Source: Candidatus Hinthialibacter antarcticus (GTDB lineage Bacteria > Hinthialibacterota > Hinthialibacteria > Hinthialibacterales > Hinthialibacteraceae). From it: a stretch of DNA of 64,000 nucleotides. Numbering within the stretch: position 1 is the stretch's first letter; every line of letters begins with the position of its first letter. The stretch spans positions 88,626-152,625 of the forward strand of contig JAVCCE010000066.1 of assembly GCA_030765645.1 (NCBI GenBank), in the 5' to 3' direction. Positions 27,330 to 36,667 of the stretch are shown in pieces. Both the position numbers and the translations under genes were made by a program. The notes beneath the pieces are model-generated. The model was not told the DNA's origin. It saw only the letters and a program-made list of their open reading frames with translations, and did no database searches.

Positions 27330-27401
27330 GGTCCTATCGTCTAGGGGTTAGGACGGCAGATTCTCATTCTGCAAACCGGGGTTCGATTCCCCGTAGGACC
27401 A
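27330..27401 (+). tRNA. tRNA-Glu (anticodon CTC)
   Basis: A 72-base cloverleaf. Acceptor arms GGTCCTA and TAGGACC pair fully. The D-arm contains CTAGGGGTTAGG, the anticodon stem GCAGA/TCTGC encloses the loop TTCTCAT with anticodon CTC, and the T-arm CGGGG/CCCCG carries TTCGATT. The discriminator base is A and CCA is not encoded. It lies between the HtrA terminator and a gene of unknown function. Confidence 0.95.
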
Positions 27402-27406
27402 TTTCT

Positions 27407-28099
27407 TTACGTAATTTGCGCCCCTTCGACAAGCTCTCGCCGTCGCGTCTCTTTTTTCTCGCTTTCGATTAATCGTACGCCGCGAATCACGAATATTAAA
27501 TCTTGATAATCGTTATTACTCGAAGCCTCCCAGGCAACCACATACCATCCGGGTTTGGTTTGACCGTGTATGCGATAGGGAAAAATGCGCGCTTTGCGAA
27601 TATCAACGCCAAAGCGCTCAATGAGCTGATTGGGCTTGTTTTGGGTGCGTACCGTTTCTCCATCCAGCGAGAAATTTTGATTCAACGCATGGCATTGAAG
27701 ATACAAGCCGAATGGTTCCGCGCCGGGTTGAAACGAATAGACGCCGCCCGGCTTTGAAGCGATTCCATAGATTTGCGCTTGCCCGTTGCTTGCTTCGTCG
27801 CATTCAAACAACCAGCGCAACTCATCAGTTTTAGACGAAGAATAATACCCGATTCGAATTGCGGCTTTTTCGAGTTCATCATCATCGCCGAATTTCGCAA
27901 TCGGAAGAATTTCTACTTGTCGCCCCGTCTTCACAAATAGCCCCTGCATCGGGCCTTTTAAACGAATTTCATCTTGCCATGTCAGATCAAAACCAAATAT
28001 CGAGAATACGTCCTCGAGAGTCGGCTCCCCCGCGATTATAGGAGCCGCCAGACAGGCCATGAATAATATAAAACTTAAAAGTTGTTTGTGTAATTTCAT
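27407..28099 (-). CDS. secreted protein of unknown function
   Basis: 230 residues. A signal peptide (LLSFILFMACLAAPIIAGE) is clear. The mature part has beta-strand character (EIRLKGPMQGLFVKTGRQVEIL, AAIRIGYYSSSKTDELRWLFECDE, AQIYGIASKPGGVYSFQPG, PGWYVVAWEASSNNDYQDLIFVIRGVRLI) and no recognised catalytic motif or repeat. It may be a jelly-roll or sandwich domain. It stops six bases from the tRNA-Glu end. I do not recognise a family. Confidence 0.6.
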   Translation of the reverse strand: MKLHKQLLSFILFMACLAAPIIAGEPTLEDVFSIFGFDLTWQDEIRLKGPMQGLFVKTGRQVEILPIAKFGDDDELEKAAIRIGYYSSSKTDELRWLFECDEASNGQAQIYGIASKPGGVYSFQPGAEPFGLYLQCHALNQNFSLDGETVRTQNKPNQLIERFGVDIRKARIFPYRIHGQTKPGWYVVAWEASSNNDYQDLIFVIRGVRLIESEKKETRRRELVEGAQIT

Positions 28100-28182
28100 C
28101 CATCATTCTCAGAATCTATATTTTGGTTCTTCCGTAAATTGGATACTTCTTTTATACATTGAATTGAGATTTCGTTGCATGT

Positions 28183-28262
28183 GGCATGGGTACAACGCTG
28201 CTCGCTTCAGTGCGGGCTTTCAGGCCCTTATGCACAGGCGCTCCCAGAGTTGCACCCATGCC
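28183..28262 (+). repeat. 80-bp palindromic dispersed repeat, copy A
   Basis: Terminal arms GGCATGGGT and ACCCATGCC enclose a conserved core containing CGCTTCAGTGCGGGCTTT and CACAGGCGCTC. Copy C (41225, opposite strand) matches at about 78 of 80 bases and copy B (31819) at about 68 of 80, by hand alignment. It lies in the only gene-free space between two minus-strand genes. Confidence 0.85.
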
Positions 28263-28359
28263 TGATTTAGTTTGTCATTTATTGATACACTGGGATACGT
28301 TTTCGGAATCAAAATCATGGTCATCCATCAATGTAAGTACTCACTTACCGGATGAACCA

Positions 28360-29094
28360 TTATTTTGGCAATAACGCAGGGTTGATACCAAGGCCCCATT
28401 TTTGACGAAACACCTCTAAAAACTCAGCCGTTAAATGCTCACGTCCCATCAAAGGCGGTTGCGCAATCTTCTTGTGAAGATCAATTTGGCTCCACTGGCG
28501 CAAGAAGGGAACCGACAACGGCGCATAGCTCCAATGCCACGGCTCAAATTTATAGCCGCTGCGCTCGGGGTCGTCGGTATAGACCTCATGAAACCCAAAT
28601 TCACTGGCGTGAGTTTTCATCCAGCGATAGAAATTCTCGTAAAGACCACCCTTTAGAAAATGGTTTGAATACAGCAGGTTTCGAGGCCGTTTCTGGCTGT
28701 CATCAACGAGGTCGGCGTCTGTCCCCCAATGATGGCGCGAGGTGCCTGGAATGCTGGAAAACTCCACGATCGCCGCAATAATGTCTTCCGGCTTCTTCAT
28801 ACGTTTCTGATAATTACTGTACTTGCGGTTCCATATTCCAAGTTGATGCTTAAACCCGCGATAGCTCGAAACCGAATAAATTTTGATACCGTCTTTTTTA
28901 GCGGCATTTTGCATTTTGACGAACGCGTCCGCCGCTTCTTGGCGAAAATTAAAATTCACGCCGTCAAATAGAGAGGGCGCCGTCTTGCCAAGTAATTCAC
29001 TTTCAGGGATTTGCGTTAATGCTTGGCTTTTCGCCGATACGATCACCAATGGCGCAGAGAAGCCGCTCAATGCAATAAATTGTCTACGTTTCAT
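28360..29094 (-). CDS. VanY-type D,D-carboxypeptidase (peptidase M15)
   Basis: 244 residues. An N-terminal MKRRQFIALSGFSAPLVIVSA looks like a Tat or Sec signal. The M15B zinc site is complete: SSYRGFKHQ, His and Asp in GTSRHHWGTDADL, and Glu-x-x-His in FEPWHWSY. VanY-like enzymes trim the terminal D-Ala of peptidoglycan peptides in the periplasm. No vancomycin-resistance genes are near, so a wall-remodelling role is more likely. Its 3' end faces repeat copy A. Confidence 0.88.
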   Translation of the reverse strand: MKRRQFIALSGFSAPLVIVSAKSQALTQIPESELLGKTAPSLFDGVNFNFRQEAADAFVKMQNAAKKDGIKIYSVSSYRGFKHQLGIWNRKYSNYQKRMKKPEDIIAAIVEFSSIPGTSRHHWGTDADLVDDSQKRPRNLLYSNHFLKGGLYENFYRWMKTHASEFGFHEVYTDDPERSGYKFEPWHWSYAPLSVPFLRQWSQIDLHKKIAQPPLMGREHLTAEFLEVFRQKWGLGINPALLPK

Positions 29095-29238
29095 TCATAA
29101 TTCCTATTGTCTTTTATAATAGATACGTTTTGCGTTGAAAAATCGTTCTGGTCAAGGGAACGTCTCCCCTTTATTCTACGACATTCTTAGGGGTATGATT
29201 ATATCGCTGTTTAGAAATTCACTTGAAACGAGGTCGCC

Positions 29239-30546
29239 ATGACAACAGAAACATCACCAACTCGACGCAATTTCCTTAAATCGTCTGGTATCGCTGCCGC
29301 CGGACTGACCGCTTTGCAATATAAAAATGCAACAGCGGCGGAATCAGACAAAAAAATTCGCCTCGGCATCATCGGAATCGGCGGTCGTGGCAGCAGCCTA
29401 ATGAACTCGTTTATGAAGAAACAAAATGCAGAGTTCGTTGCTGTCTGCGATGTATATGTAAAACGCCGCAATGAAGCCGCCAAACGCGCAGGCTTAGACC
29501 CGAAGAATTCAAACGAAACCTTTGCCGATTACAAAGAATTGCTTCAGCGCAAAGACATCGACGCCGTCATTATTGCGACGCCTGACCACTGGCACGCCAC
29601 CATCGCCATCGCCGCGATGAATGAAGGCAAAGACGTCTATCTCGAAAAACCGATGACCAAAACCGTCGCCGAAGCGAAAGAAGTTGACGCCGTCCGCCGC
29701 AAATTAAATCGTGTGTTGCAAGTCGGCAGCCAGACGACCTCCAGCGATCAATGGTGGAAGGTCAAAGACGTTATGCAAAAAGGCATGATCGGCAAACTGA
29801 TCATGAGCCAAGGTTCTTACCACCGCAATTCAGAAGGCGGCGAATGGAACTGGTCTATTGATCCAGGCGCAGGCCCTAAAGCCTCCGGCGACGGCTATAT
29901 CGACTGGGACATGTGGCTTGGACCAGCCCCCAAACGCGACTTTGACGCCGACCGCTTCTTCCGTTTCCGTAAATTCTGGGATTACTCCGGTGGTATCGCG
30001 ACCGACTTGTTCTATCACGTCATGGCGCCGCTCAACATCTGCTGGCCCGAACCGCAGTTCCCACAGAAAGTTACGGCGAGCGGCGGAATTTATGTCTTCA
30101 AAGACAGTCGCGAAGTGCCCGATACTTTCGCATTTATGGCCGAATATCCTGGTGAACACCAAGTCGTTTTGTCATCTTCGATGGCGAACAGCACTCACAT
30201 TCCTGGATTGATTCGCGGTCACGAAGCGACCATTATGATCGTTGAACACGGTCAGTTTGAGGGCCGTACAGAACACATCAAAGTGACGGCGCAACGCCCC
30301 TACCGCGATAAATTCAAAGAAAAATGGGGTTCTGAAGAAGTTGTGATCGAAGTCGAACCGCGTGAAGACCACTATGATAACTTCCTGCGTTGCGTCATCG
30401 AACGCGAAAAGCCCGTGTTGGATTCAGCGACCGCTTATCGCGCCATGACCACCATCGCCATGTCGGTTGAGTCGTTCCGCTCCGGCAAAGTGTTGTACTT
30501 CGACGAAAAGAAAGAAACCGTTTCCGATACGCCGCCAAAAGCGTAA
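29239..30546 (+). CDS. Gfo/Idh/MocA-family oxidoreductase with Tat-type signal
   Basis: 435 residues. The N-terminus [20 protein letters not shown] is a twin-arginine-like signal, pointing to export in folded form with bound NAD(P). Domain 1 has [16 protein letters not shown] and [18 protein letters not shown], the family [17 protein letters not shown] (EKP motif) and QVGSQTT. Domain 2 has [45 protein letters not shown] with the active-site His. Exported members are abundant in sugar-degrading environmental bacteria; substrates are mostly unknown. A terminator follows. Confidence 0.92.
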   Translation: MTTETSPTRRNFLKSSGIAAAGLTALQYKNATAAESDKKIRLGIIGIGGRGSSLMNSFMKKQNAEFVAVCDVYVKRRNEAAKRAGLDPKNSNETFADYKELLQRKDIDAVIIATPDHWHATIAIAAMNEGKDVYLEKPMTKTVAEAKEVDAVRRKLNRVLQVGSQTTSSDQWWKVKDVMQKGMIGKLIMSQGSYHRNSEGGEWNWSIDPGAGPKASGDGYIDWDMWLGPAPKRDFDADRFFRFRKFWDYSGGIATDLFYHVMAPLNICWPEPQFPQKVTASGGIYVFKDSREVPDTFAFMAEYPGEHQVVLSSSMANSTHIPGLIRGHEATIMIVEHGQFEGRTEHIKVTAQRPYRDKFKEKWGSEEVVIEVEPREDHYDNFLRCVIEREKPVLDSATAYRAMTTIAMSVESFRSGKVLYFDEKKETVSDTPPKA

Positions 30547-30569
30547 GCGAAAACGCTATCTCGCAATCC

Positions 30570-30601
30570 AAAAGCCCGGTGGAACCTCACCGGGCTTTTT
30601 T
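30570..30601 (+). terminator. rho-independent terminator after the MocA-family gene
   Basis: AAAAGCCCGGTG and CACCGGGCTTTTTT form an 11-12-bp stem with a T-run. Confidence 0.9.
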
Positions 30602-30615
30602 GTTAGGAGTGAACC

Positions 30616-31800
30616 ATGAGTTTTCATGTTTTCAAGATACTTTTAACGGCATTGATACTGATCCATTGCGCGTCTATTTATGCCAATGAAAAACTGGATT
30701 ATTGGAACCAGCAACGAAAAGGCGCCAACGGTATGGACTGGTATGAACCGGAAACATGGATGAAAGCCGCCAGTGAAACGGGCATCGAAGTCGTACGCAT
30801 TTCGCCTGCCTCATGGCCCAGCGACTCACGCGACCCATTATTGGGCAATGCAGACGAGTACACCGCGCTCGATCAAAATGATCTCGCCAAATTGATCCAA
30901 GTGTTGGATTATGCGGACCAATACGGCGTCAAAGTGGTCATCACCATGTTCAGCCTTCCTGGCGTTCGTTGGAGCCAGCATAACGACGACAAATTTGATT
31001 ACCGCCTATGGCATGACGACAAGTATTTGAAACAAGCCTGCGCTTTCTGGCAGGATATGGCGAAGGCATTGAAAGACCATCGCGCCGTCGTTGGCTATAA
31101 CCCGCTCAACGAACCTCACCCCGCGAGAGAATATCAGTTTGAGGATAACCGGGATGGGCTGTTTGAATTATGGTACAAGACGCACAAGGACACAACAGCA
31201 GATTTAAATCGTTTTAATCGAACGATGATAAAGGCCATTCGAGAAATCGACGCCTACACCCCAATTGTCTTAGATGGCTGGTTTCACGCCGTACCCAAAG
31301 GGATTGAATTTGTCGAACCGATTGATGATAAAGCACTCATCTATTCGTTTCATGTCTATGAGCCGTGGATTTTCACAACGCTTCGGGTCAATAAGGAGCG
31401 TTTTTCCTATCCAGATGCAATGCCTGCCGAAGATGGTGAATCAACCGAAGCATGGGAAATAAAAAATTTAACCAACCGCATTCAGCCCGTCGTTGATTGG
31501 GCGAAAAAGCATAATATCCCAGCAAATAGAATTTGGGCTAGCGAGTTCGGCTGCGACCGCCGCGTCAAAGGCGCTCAACAATATTTTACTGATCTGATTT
31601 CGATTCTTAATAAAAACGACTGGCATTGGGCGTTTTATTCCTACCGCGCGGTTGATTGGGATGGGATGGATTATGAACTGGGCACAGAGAAAATGGGTTG
31701 GAAGTATTGGGAGGCAATCGAAGCCGGCAAACACCCTGAATCACTCAAAACGCGAGAAGATAACCCACTTTGGAATGTGATTCAGCGCGAATTAAAATAA
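30616..31800 (+). CDS. secreted GH5-like glycoside hydrolase (cellulase/mannanase-type)
   Basis: 394 residues with a signal peptide cut near IYANE. The TIM-barrel glycosidase shows IEVVRISPASWP, YGVKVVITMFSLPG, VVGYNPLNEPHPA with the acid/base Glu of the NEP motif, IYSFHVYEPWIFT and IWASEFGCDRR with the nucleophile Glu. WHWAFYSYRAVDWDGMDYELG is the usual C-terminal Trp-rich strand. Family GH5 members hydrolyse beta-1,4 glucans or mannans; the exact substrate cannot be read. AGGAG precedes the start. Confidence 0.9.
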   Translation: MSFHVFKILLTALILIHCASIYANEKLDYWNQQRKGANGMDWYEPETWMKAASETGIEVVRISPASWPSDSRDPLLGNADEYTALDQNDLAKLIQVLDYADQYGVKVVITMFSLPGVRWSQHNDDKFDYRLWHDDKYLKQACAFWQDMAKALKDHRAVVGYNPLNEPHPAREYQFEDNRDGLFELWYKTHKDTTADLNRFNRTMIKAIREIDAYTPIVLDGWFHAVPKGIEFVEPIDDKALIYSFHVYEPWIFTTLRVNKERFSYPDAMPAEDGESTEAWEIKNLTNRIQPVVDWAKKHNIPANRIWASEFGCDRRVKGAQQYFTDLISILNKNDWHWAFYSYRAVDWDGMDYELGTEKMGWKYWEAIEAGKHPESLKTREDNPLWNVIQRELK

Positions 31801-31811
31801 TTAGACAATGA

Positions 31812-31905
31812 GTAATTTGGCGTGGGTACATCTCTCTTCGCTTCAGTGCGGGCTTTTAGGCCCTGTTTCACAGGCGCTCACAGAGTTGCCCCCACGCCAA
31901 ATTAC
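31812..31905 (+). repeat. palindromic dispersed repeat, copy B, with extended arms
   Basis: The 80-bp core (31819-31898) is the same element as copy A, with GGCGTGGG and CCCACGCC arms. Here the inverted arms continue outward to GTAATTTGGCGTGGG (31812-31826) and CCCACGCCAAATTAC (31891-31905). Compared with copy A the outer pair A-T is replaced by G-C on both sides. It sits between two convergent genes. Confidence 0.85.
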
Positions 31906-31926
31906 GTAGAGATTATTGAGCTGCTT

Positions 31927-32418
31927 TTAGTCAAACTTGGGTGGAGTGGGTTTGTAGGGCGCAGGCATATTTGCTAAAGCGTGAATTTCTTTATACCAGT
32001 TGGGAAACAATTTTTTTGCGTCCAGATCGTCTCCGCCCGGTTTTCCATCAGCGCCATCGCTGCGCAACTCTATGACGCCGCTTTCCAATACGCTATATGC
32101 GAGAGGGCGTCCCCACGGGTCTTTGAAGAAGTCTGGATTATCAATATAAGGGCCGCGCCAGATTCCCGTGCCTTCGAGAATTTCCGGCTCTGCGATCAGG
32201 GCGTCAAGTCCATTTTGGGTAGAGGGGTATTTGCCAACATGAATACGGTAAATCTCAGACGCTGCCAGAATCAGCATCATCTGCATTTTGAAATCAACTT
32301 CCTGCCCGGCGACAACAATTCGGTGCGATTGCACCGCAGGTGAATCCGAAGGCCCGCCGCAAGCCAAGGCAAGAGCGATAATCACGGGGAAGAGGAAAAC
32401 GACGGCTAAAGGGCGCAT
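31927..32418 (-). CDS. lipoprotein with a GspG-like pseudopilin C-terminal domain
   Basis: 163 residues. The signal peptide ends in the lipobox ALAC (Cys about 20), so it is a lipoprotein rather than a pilin. The remainder matches the globular part of type II secretion major pseudopilins: SEIYRIHVGKYPSTQNGLDAL, WRGPYI, DPWGRPLAYS and RSDGADGKPGGDDLDA, the calcium-loop region. The usual FTLxE helix is missing. A role in scaffolding or as a decoy of T2SS components is possible but unproven. It is 11 bases downstream of the siroheme gene in the same direction. Confidence 0.82.
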   Translation of the reverse strand: MRPLAVVFLFPVIIALALACGGPSDSPAVQSHRIVVAGQEVDFKMQMMLILAASEIYRIHVGKYPSTQNGLDALIAEPEILEGTGIWRGPYIDNPDFFKDPWGRPLAYSVLESGVIELRSDGADGKPGGDDLDAKKLFPNWYKEIHALANMPAPYKPTPPKFD

Positions 32419-32429
32419 TTGGCGTCTCG

Positions 32430-33134
32430 TTAGGAATTGGCAATCGGCAAAGAGCCTAGGCTAGTATCTTTATCACGGCGCGCTTCGTTCACAATCTTTT
32501 CAAGCTCACGGTCCGCTTCCTGGCTCATGCCGCTGCGAATCAACGATAACGCGCGAGACGACACCATCCGTTCGAGAATTTTGGCCCGCTGCTGTGGATT
32601 GGTAAATTCATTCAATACCATAGGGCGATATTTAGCCATCATTTCTAAAAACGAACCGTATTCGTCGCCATACACCATTTCTAATTCCTGACGGATACTG
32701 GCCGCCAGCGAAGGGCTGAGACCGCAGGTTGAAATTGCGATGGTGAGCGGGCCGCGCTCGACCACGGTTGGATTGATAAAATCACTTTCATCCGGGCCGT
32801 CTACCACGTTAACGAGTATATTTTGTTCACGGCAGAGGGCGCCGATTTTTTGATTGAGTTCACGTTTATCGGTTGCGGCGACAGCGAGAAATGCGCCGTC
32901 CAGATCGCTGTCTTCAAAATCACGCTGCACCCAGGTGATTTCTTTTTGAAACGCCATGTATTCTAACACCGGGTCGAGTTTGGGGCTGATGACAGTCAAT
33001 ACGGCGCCGCAATCACTGAGCGAAGCCGCTTTGCGACGCGCAACATCACCGCCGCCGACCACGACGCATTTGCGGTCTTTCACATTCATGCAGACAGTGT
33101 AGTACGACGTATATTGAGACTCGTTCTCACTCAT
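32430..33134 (-). CDS. precorrin-2 dehydrogenase / sirohydrochlorin ferrochelatase (Met8/CysG N-terminal type)
   Basis: 234 residues. The NAD-binding start is VKDRKCVVVGGGDVARRKAASL, followed by GAVLTVISPKL, FLAVAATDKRELNQKI, NVVDGPDESDFINPTVVERGPLTIAISTCGLSP and SIRQELEMVYG. This is the stand-alone Met8-type enzyme that oxidises precorrin-2 and may insert iron to make siroheme. A stray lipoprotein gene follows it. The pathway link with the cobalamin uptake operon is only general (both are tetrapyrrole biology). Confidence 0.92.
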   Translation of the reverse strand: MSENESQYTSYYTVCMNVKDRKCVVVGGGDVARRKAASLSDCGAVLTVISPKLDPVLEYMAFQKEITWVQRDFEDSDLDGAFLAVAATDKRELNQKIGALCREQNILVNVVDGPDESDFINPTVVERGPLTIAISTCGLSPSLAASIRQELEMVYGDEYGSFLEMMAKYRPMVLNEFTNPQQRAKILERMVSSRALSLIRSGMSQEADRELEKIVNEARRDKDTSLGSLPIANS

Positions 33135-33222
33135 TCAAACCGCTCCTTAACAACACACCCAATTCAATCAGGAATATCGCATACTCAAGCCTACCATTGC
33201 TATCGCAAAAATCAATTATTCA

Positions 33223-34506
33223 TTACTTGTTTGATGCGCTAGAGGCAATGGCGTTTTTCAACTCGATCAAGTTTTCGTTCCACGGCAGTTCTTCTTGTGT
33301 TCCTTCTTTCAGGTTTTTCAAGACCACTTTGCCTGCATCCAATTCTTCGTCACCAATAATTATGGCAAAACGAGCCCCGAGTTTGTCTGCGGCCTGAAAC
33401 TGCTTACGAAAACTTTTTCCGGTCAGGTCGCGTTCGCAGCGTACGCCATCGTCGCGCAGGTTGAGCATCACTTCATGCGCTTTCAAGGATGCTCTATCTC
33501 CCATCGCAATAATGAACACATCCACGCCGGAAGTGAGCGCAATTTCTTTACCCGTTTCTTTCAAGATCAACACCAAACGCTCCATGCCCGCGCCGAAGCC
33601 GATTCCGGGCGTCGCGGGGCCGCCCAGTTGTTCGACTAGCCCGTCATAGCGCCCGCCGCCCATCAACACGCCTTGCGACCCCAGCGGCGCATAACTCATC
33701 TCAAACGCCGTCTTGGTGTAATAATCGAGGCCGCGCACCAACTTGGGTTCGACTTGATAGGGAACCTTGTACGCATCCAACCCTGCGCACAGCGCTTCGA
33801 AGTGCGACTTTGAGTCGTCATCCAGATGGTCGATTAATTTGGGCGCCTCTTTGAGTATTTTCTGGCAACTCTCGCTCTTACAATCGAACATGCGCATCGG
33901 GTTGGTTTCGGCTCGGCGGTTGCAATCGCCGCACATGTCCGCCATGTAAGGCTTCATGTATTCGAGTAACTTGTCCCGATACGGCGCCCGGCAAGCGGGC
34001 GTTCCAACGGAATTAATTTTCAGGTTGAGTTCGTCCAAGCCCAGGCTTTGGTAAAAGCGGTGCAGCATCAGCAGCAGTTCCAGGTCGATGTCCGGCCCTG
34101 GAGCGCCAAACACTTCGCAGCCGTATTGTACGTGCTGGCGAAAGCGGCCCTTCTGTTTGCGCTCATAGCGAAACATTTGGGCGAAGTACCACAATTTGAC
34201 CGCGCCGGGCGTCTTTTGAATCAGCCCGTTTTCGATCAAGGCGCGTACAACGCCTGCGGTGCCTTCGGGTCGCAGAGTCAGACTGCGGTCGCCGCGATCC
34301 ATGAAGGTGTACATCTCCTTGGAGACGATATCGCTTGACTCGCCCACGCCGCGCGCGAACAGTTCGGTATATTCAAACATCGGCGTGCGAATTTCGCCGT
34401 AGTTGTACACCCGAAACATCTCGCGGATGCGTTCTTCAAGCGCCTGCCACAAAGCGGCGCCTTCGGGCAGCAGATCGTAAGTTCCAATGGGTTTTTGTAT
34501 TTTCAT
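33223..34506 (-). CDS. hisS: histidyl-tRNA synthetase
   Basis: 427 residues with class II motifs: KPIGTYDLLPEGAALW at the start, motif 2 in LWYFAQMFRYERKQKGRFRQH, HisA-type VRGLDYYTKTAFE, and motif 3 in GIGFGAGMERL. The C-terminal anticodon-binding domain follows (VDVFIIAMGD, GKSFRKQFQAADKLGARFAIIIG). A GspG-like/siroheme pair lies downstream in the same direction, separated by 88 bases. Confidence 0.97.
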   Translation of the reverse strand: MKIQKPIGTYDLLPEGAALWQALEERIREMFRVYNYGEIRTPMFEYTELFARGVGESSDIVSKEMYTFMDRGDRSLTLRPEGTAGVVRALIENGLIQKTPGAVKLWYFAQMFRYERKQKGRFRQHVQYGCEVFGAPGPDIDLELLLMLHRFYQSLGLDELNLKINSVGTPACRAPYRDKLLEYMKPYMADMCGDCNRRAETNPMRMFDCKSESCQKILKEAPKLIDHLDDDSKSHFEALCAGLDAYKVPYQVEPKLVRGLDYYTKTAFEMSYAPLGSQGVLMGGGRYDGLVEQLGGPATPGIGFGAGMERLVLILKETGKEIALTSGVDVFIIAMGDRASLKAHEVMLNLRDDGVRCERDLTGKSFRKQFQAADKLGARFAIIIGDEELDAGKVVLKNLKEGTQEELPWNENLIELKNAIASSASNK

Positions 34507-34702
34507 AATTTGATAATTTCAGTTAAATTAATTTTGAGCATTTTCCAACGGCGGATGATACTTTGTCGAACTTGAATCAACAACGCCAGTCACCTAGTTA
34601 GTTTAGCCAAATTGACAAGCATTACTCAGGGCAGGGATTGACGGTTTCGCAAGACATCGTCAATATCTTTAAGTAAATCTATAGCATGTAGGCGGGAACC
34701 GG

Positions 34703-35776
34703 GTGAGTAACGACGTTTCTTTCAAAGCCGATAACGACGTATTATTAACGGTCGATAATTTAGTCAAGCATTTTCCGATTCGCAAAGGCGTGTTGGGACG
34801 CGTTGTCAATCAAGTGAAAGCCGTTGACGGCGTGACCTTCTCAATCAAAAAAGGCGAAACGCTTGGGCTGGCGGGCGAGAGCGGCTGCGGAAAAACCACC
34901 GTGGGCCGCGTCATCCTGCGGTTACTCGACGGCGCCCAGGGCGATGTGCGGTTTTCAGACTCGCCCAACATTCTTGATCTGAACCAACGCGAGATGCGGG
35001 CCTATCGGAAACGAATGCAGATCATCTTTCAAGACCCGTATTCATCGCTGAACCCCCGTCTCACCGTTGGCAGCACTCTCGCCGAACCGCTGAAAATCTT
35101 CAAACTCTATCCTGACAGAAATAAACGCCGTCAGCGTTGCATTGAGTTACTGCAATCCGTTGGTTTAGGTGAAGAACACCTGAGCCGCTATCCGCATGAG
35201 TTTTCGGGCGGGCAACGGCAGCGCATCGGCATCGCGCGGGCGCTCTCGGTAGAGCCGGAAATCATCATCGCTGATGAACCGGTGTCTGCGCTGGACGTTT
35301 CGATCCAGGCGCAGATCGTCAATCTGATGATGGAGTTGAAGGAACAATTCGGACTCAGCTACTTATTCATCGCACACGATCTTTCCGTCGTCCGGCACAT
35401 CAGCGACCGGGTGGCGATTATGTATTTGGGGCGCATTGTCGAACTGTCGCCGTCAAAGACGCTGTTCGCCGTGCCCAAACACCCCTACACCCGCGCCTTG
35501 TTAGAAGCGATTCCCATCGCCGACCCCAAGGCAAAAAAAGAACGCCGCTTACTCGAAGGCGATGTGCCCAATCCCATCGATCCGCCTTCGGGATGCACGT
35601 TCCATACGCGCTGCCTCTATCGCTTCGACCCATGCGACAAACATCGCCCCGAATTGATGCAAGTAGGCGATTCGACCGTTGCGTGTCATTTGTACGATCC
35701 GAACCACAGCCAGAATATCCCCAATACGATACTCGACGTGGAGCCGCCTGGAGAGAAGCATCATCTGGTGAGTTAA
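34703..35776 (+). CDS. ABC transporter ATP-binding protein, OppF/DppF type
   Basis: 357 residues from a GTG at 34703 with a GGCGGG-like sequence upstream. Motifs are Walker A GESGCGKTT, Q-loop in IIFQDPYSSLNPR, signature FSGGQRQRIGIARAL, Walker B IIIADEPVSALDVS and the switch His in FIAHDLSVV. The C-terminal oligopeptide-type domain has HPYTRALLEAIP and the Cys-rich GCTFHTRCLYRFDPC loop. It belongs to peptide/nickel importers. The matching permeases and OppD are not in the window, so it is probably an isolated or split transporter gene. Confidence 0.92.
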   Translation: MSNDVSFKADNDVLLTVDNLVKHFPIRKGVLGRVVNQVKAVDGVTFSIKKGETLGLAGESGCGKTTVGRVILRLLDGAQGDVRFSDSPNILDLNQREMRAYRKRMQIIFQDPYSSLNPRLTVGSTLAEPLKIFKLYPDRNKRRQRCIELLQSVGLGEEHLSRYPHEFSGGQRQRIGIARALSVEPEIIIADEPVSALDVSIQAQIVNLMMELKEQFGLSYLFIAHDLSVVRHISDRVAIMYLGRIVELSPSKTLFAVPKHPYTRALLEAIPIADPKAKKERRLLEGDVPNPIDPPSGCTFHTRCLYRFDPCDKHRPELMQVGDSTVACHLYDPNHSQNIPNTILDVEPPGEKHHLVS

Positions 35777-35787
35777 GATTACCCAAT

Positions 35788-35843
35788 CAAAGCCCCTCTT
35801 TTATAAGGGGGGTGGCGCGAACGCGCCGGGGGGATTTCAAAAG
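35788..35843 (+). repeat. GC-rich palindromic dispersed repeat (CCCCTCT...GGGGGG type)
   Basis: The unit contains AAGCCCCTCTTTTATAAGGGG and GGCGCGAACGCGCC with a GGGGGGATTT end, a pattern with two nested inverted repeats (CCCCTCTTTTATAAGGGG and GGCGCG...CGCGCC). It lies between the OppF gene and the next start. An open frame runs through it, but no protein similarity is seen there. Confidence 0.6.
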
Positions 35844-35880
35844 AGCATTATCTCAAGGGCTGTCGTCGCTTCGCGCCGCC

Positions 35881-36642
35881 TTGCCCTTGCCACCCACCCA
35901 ATTCAAACTTGCGATCATTACATTCCTTCTTGCATTTTTTCTGTCGTCAGTTTATAGCGAAGAGGTTTACGAGCCATTTTATTATCCCGTCCGCGACGAT
36001 TTTTCAACGCAATATTTGGACTACGCCAGAGACATCAATCTGCGCGTCTATGAACTGCGTTTCATTTATGACTGGAGCACAAGAGAAGAACAAAAAACGT
36101 TCTTTGAAGATCGAATCCATGAAATAACCAATACTCTAGAAAACAGAAACTTCTTTCGTGAAAATGAAATTATTAAATTAAGCGCGTTGTGTTATCTCGC
36201 TTTAGAAAAAGGCGATATTTCACCGGTTGGATTACTACGCGAACATCTAATGTTGAGTTTGAATAATAATCCATATCAATTTTATGGAGGTTTTCGGAAT
36301 AAATTTGAAAAAAGACCAGACAGAAAACTTATTGATTTTCCTGTTTTATATCTTGCTTTACACAACGGCGAACCGGCCTTGCCTGAATTGAGACAGATTG
36401 TTTATGATGAGAGCCTACCTTTTCGAGATAGAGCATTGGCGTATCTGCTGATCCACCAGATCAAGCCGTTATATAGAATGTCAGTCTATGCAGAGTTCCG
36501 GTCCGGCTTGGCCGAAGAACAGCAGATGTATTTCGACCGTCTACATTGGTTTCTTGATATTGAACCCTGGAAAATTAACGATGTGTTTAAGCCCTGGCAC
36601 CCACGCCTACTTGAGCAGCGCAAGATAAGGGCTATGAATTAA
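35881..36642 (+). CDS. secreted protein of unknown function (start uncertain)
   Basis: About 253 residues if a TTG at 35881 is used; the frame extends upstream to 35593 but that part overlaps the OppF gene and a repeat and is not believable. A signal peptide is clear (FKLAIITFLLAFFLSSVYSEE). The mature part is helical, with Tyr-, Glu- and Arg-rich stretches (REEQKTFFEDRIHEITNTL, IIKLSALCYLALEKGDIS, IDFPVLYLALHNGEPALPELRQIVYDE), which hints at a repeat-helix fold of the HEAT/TPR sort. No good ribosome-binding site was seen. I do not recognise it. Confidence 0.5.
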   Translation: MPLPPTQFKLAIITFLLAFFLSSVYSEEVYEPFYYPVRDDFSTQYLDYARDINLRVYELRFIYDWSTREEQKTFFEDRIHEITNTLENRNFFRENEIIKLSALCYLALEKGDISPVGLLREHLMLSLNNNPYQFYGGFRNKFEKRPDRKLIDFPVLYLALHNGEPALPELRQIVYDESLPFRDRALAYLLIHQIKPLYRMSVYAEFRSGLAEEQQMYFDRLHWFLDIEPWKINDVFKPWHPRLLEQRKIRAMN

Positions 36643-36667
36643 TGATTCGGCGGGCAATCGACAGTAG

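Noticed and set aside
28186..28374. 62-residue frame across repeat copy A
   Set aside because: It is made of the palindromic repeat and has no homologue-like content.
35593..35880. N-terminal extension of the unknown secreted protein
   Set aside because: It overlaps the OppF gene and the GC-rich repeat, and the signal peptide marks a later start.
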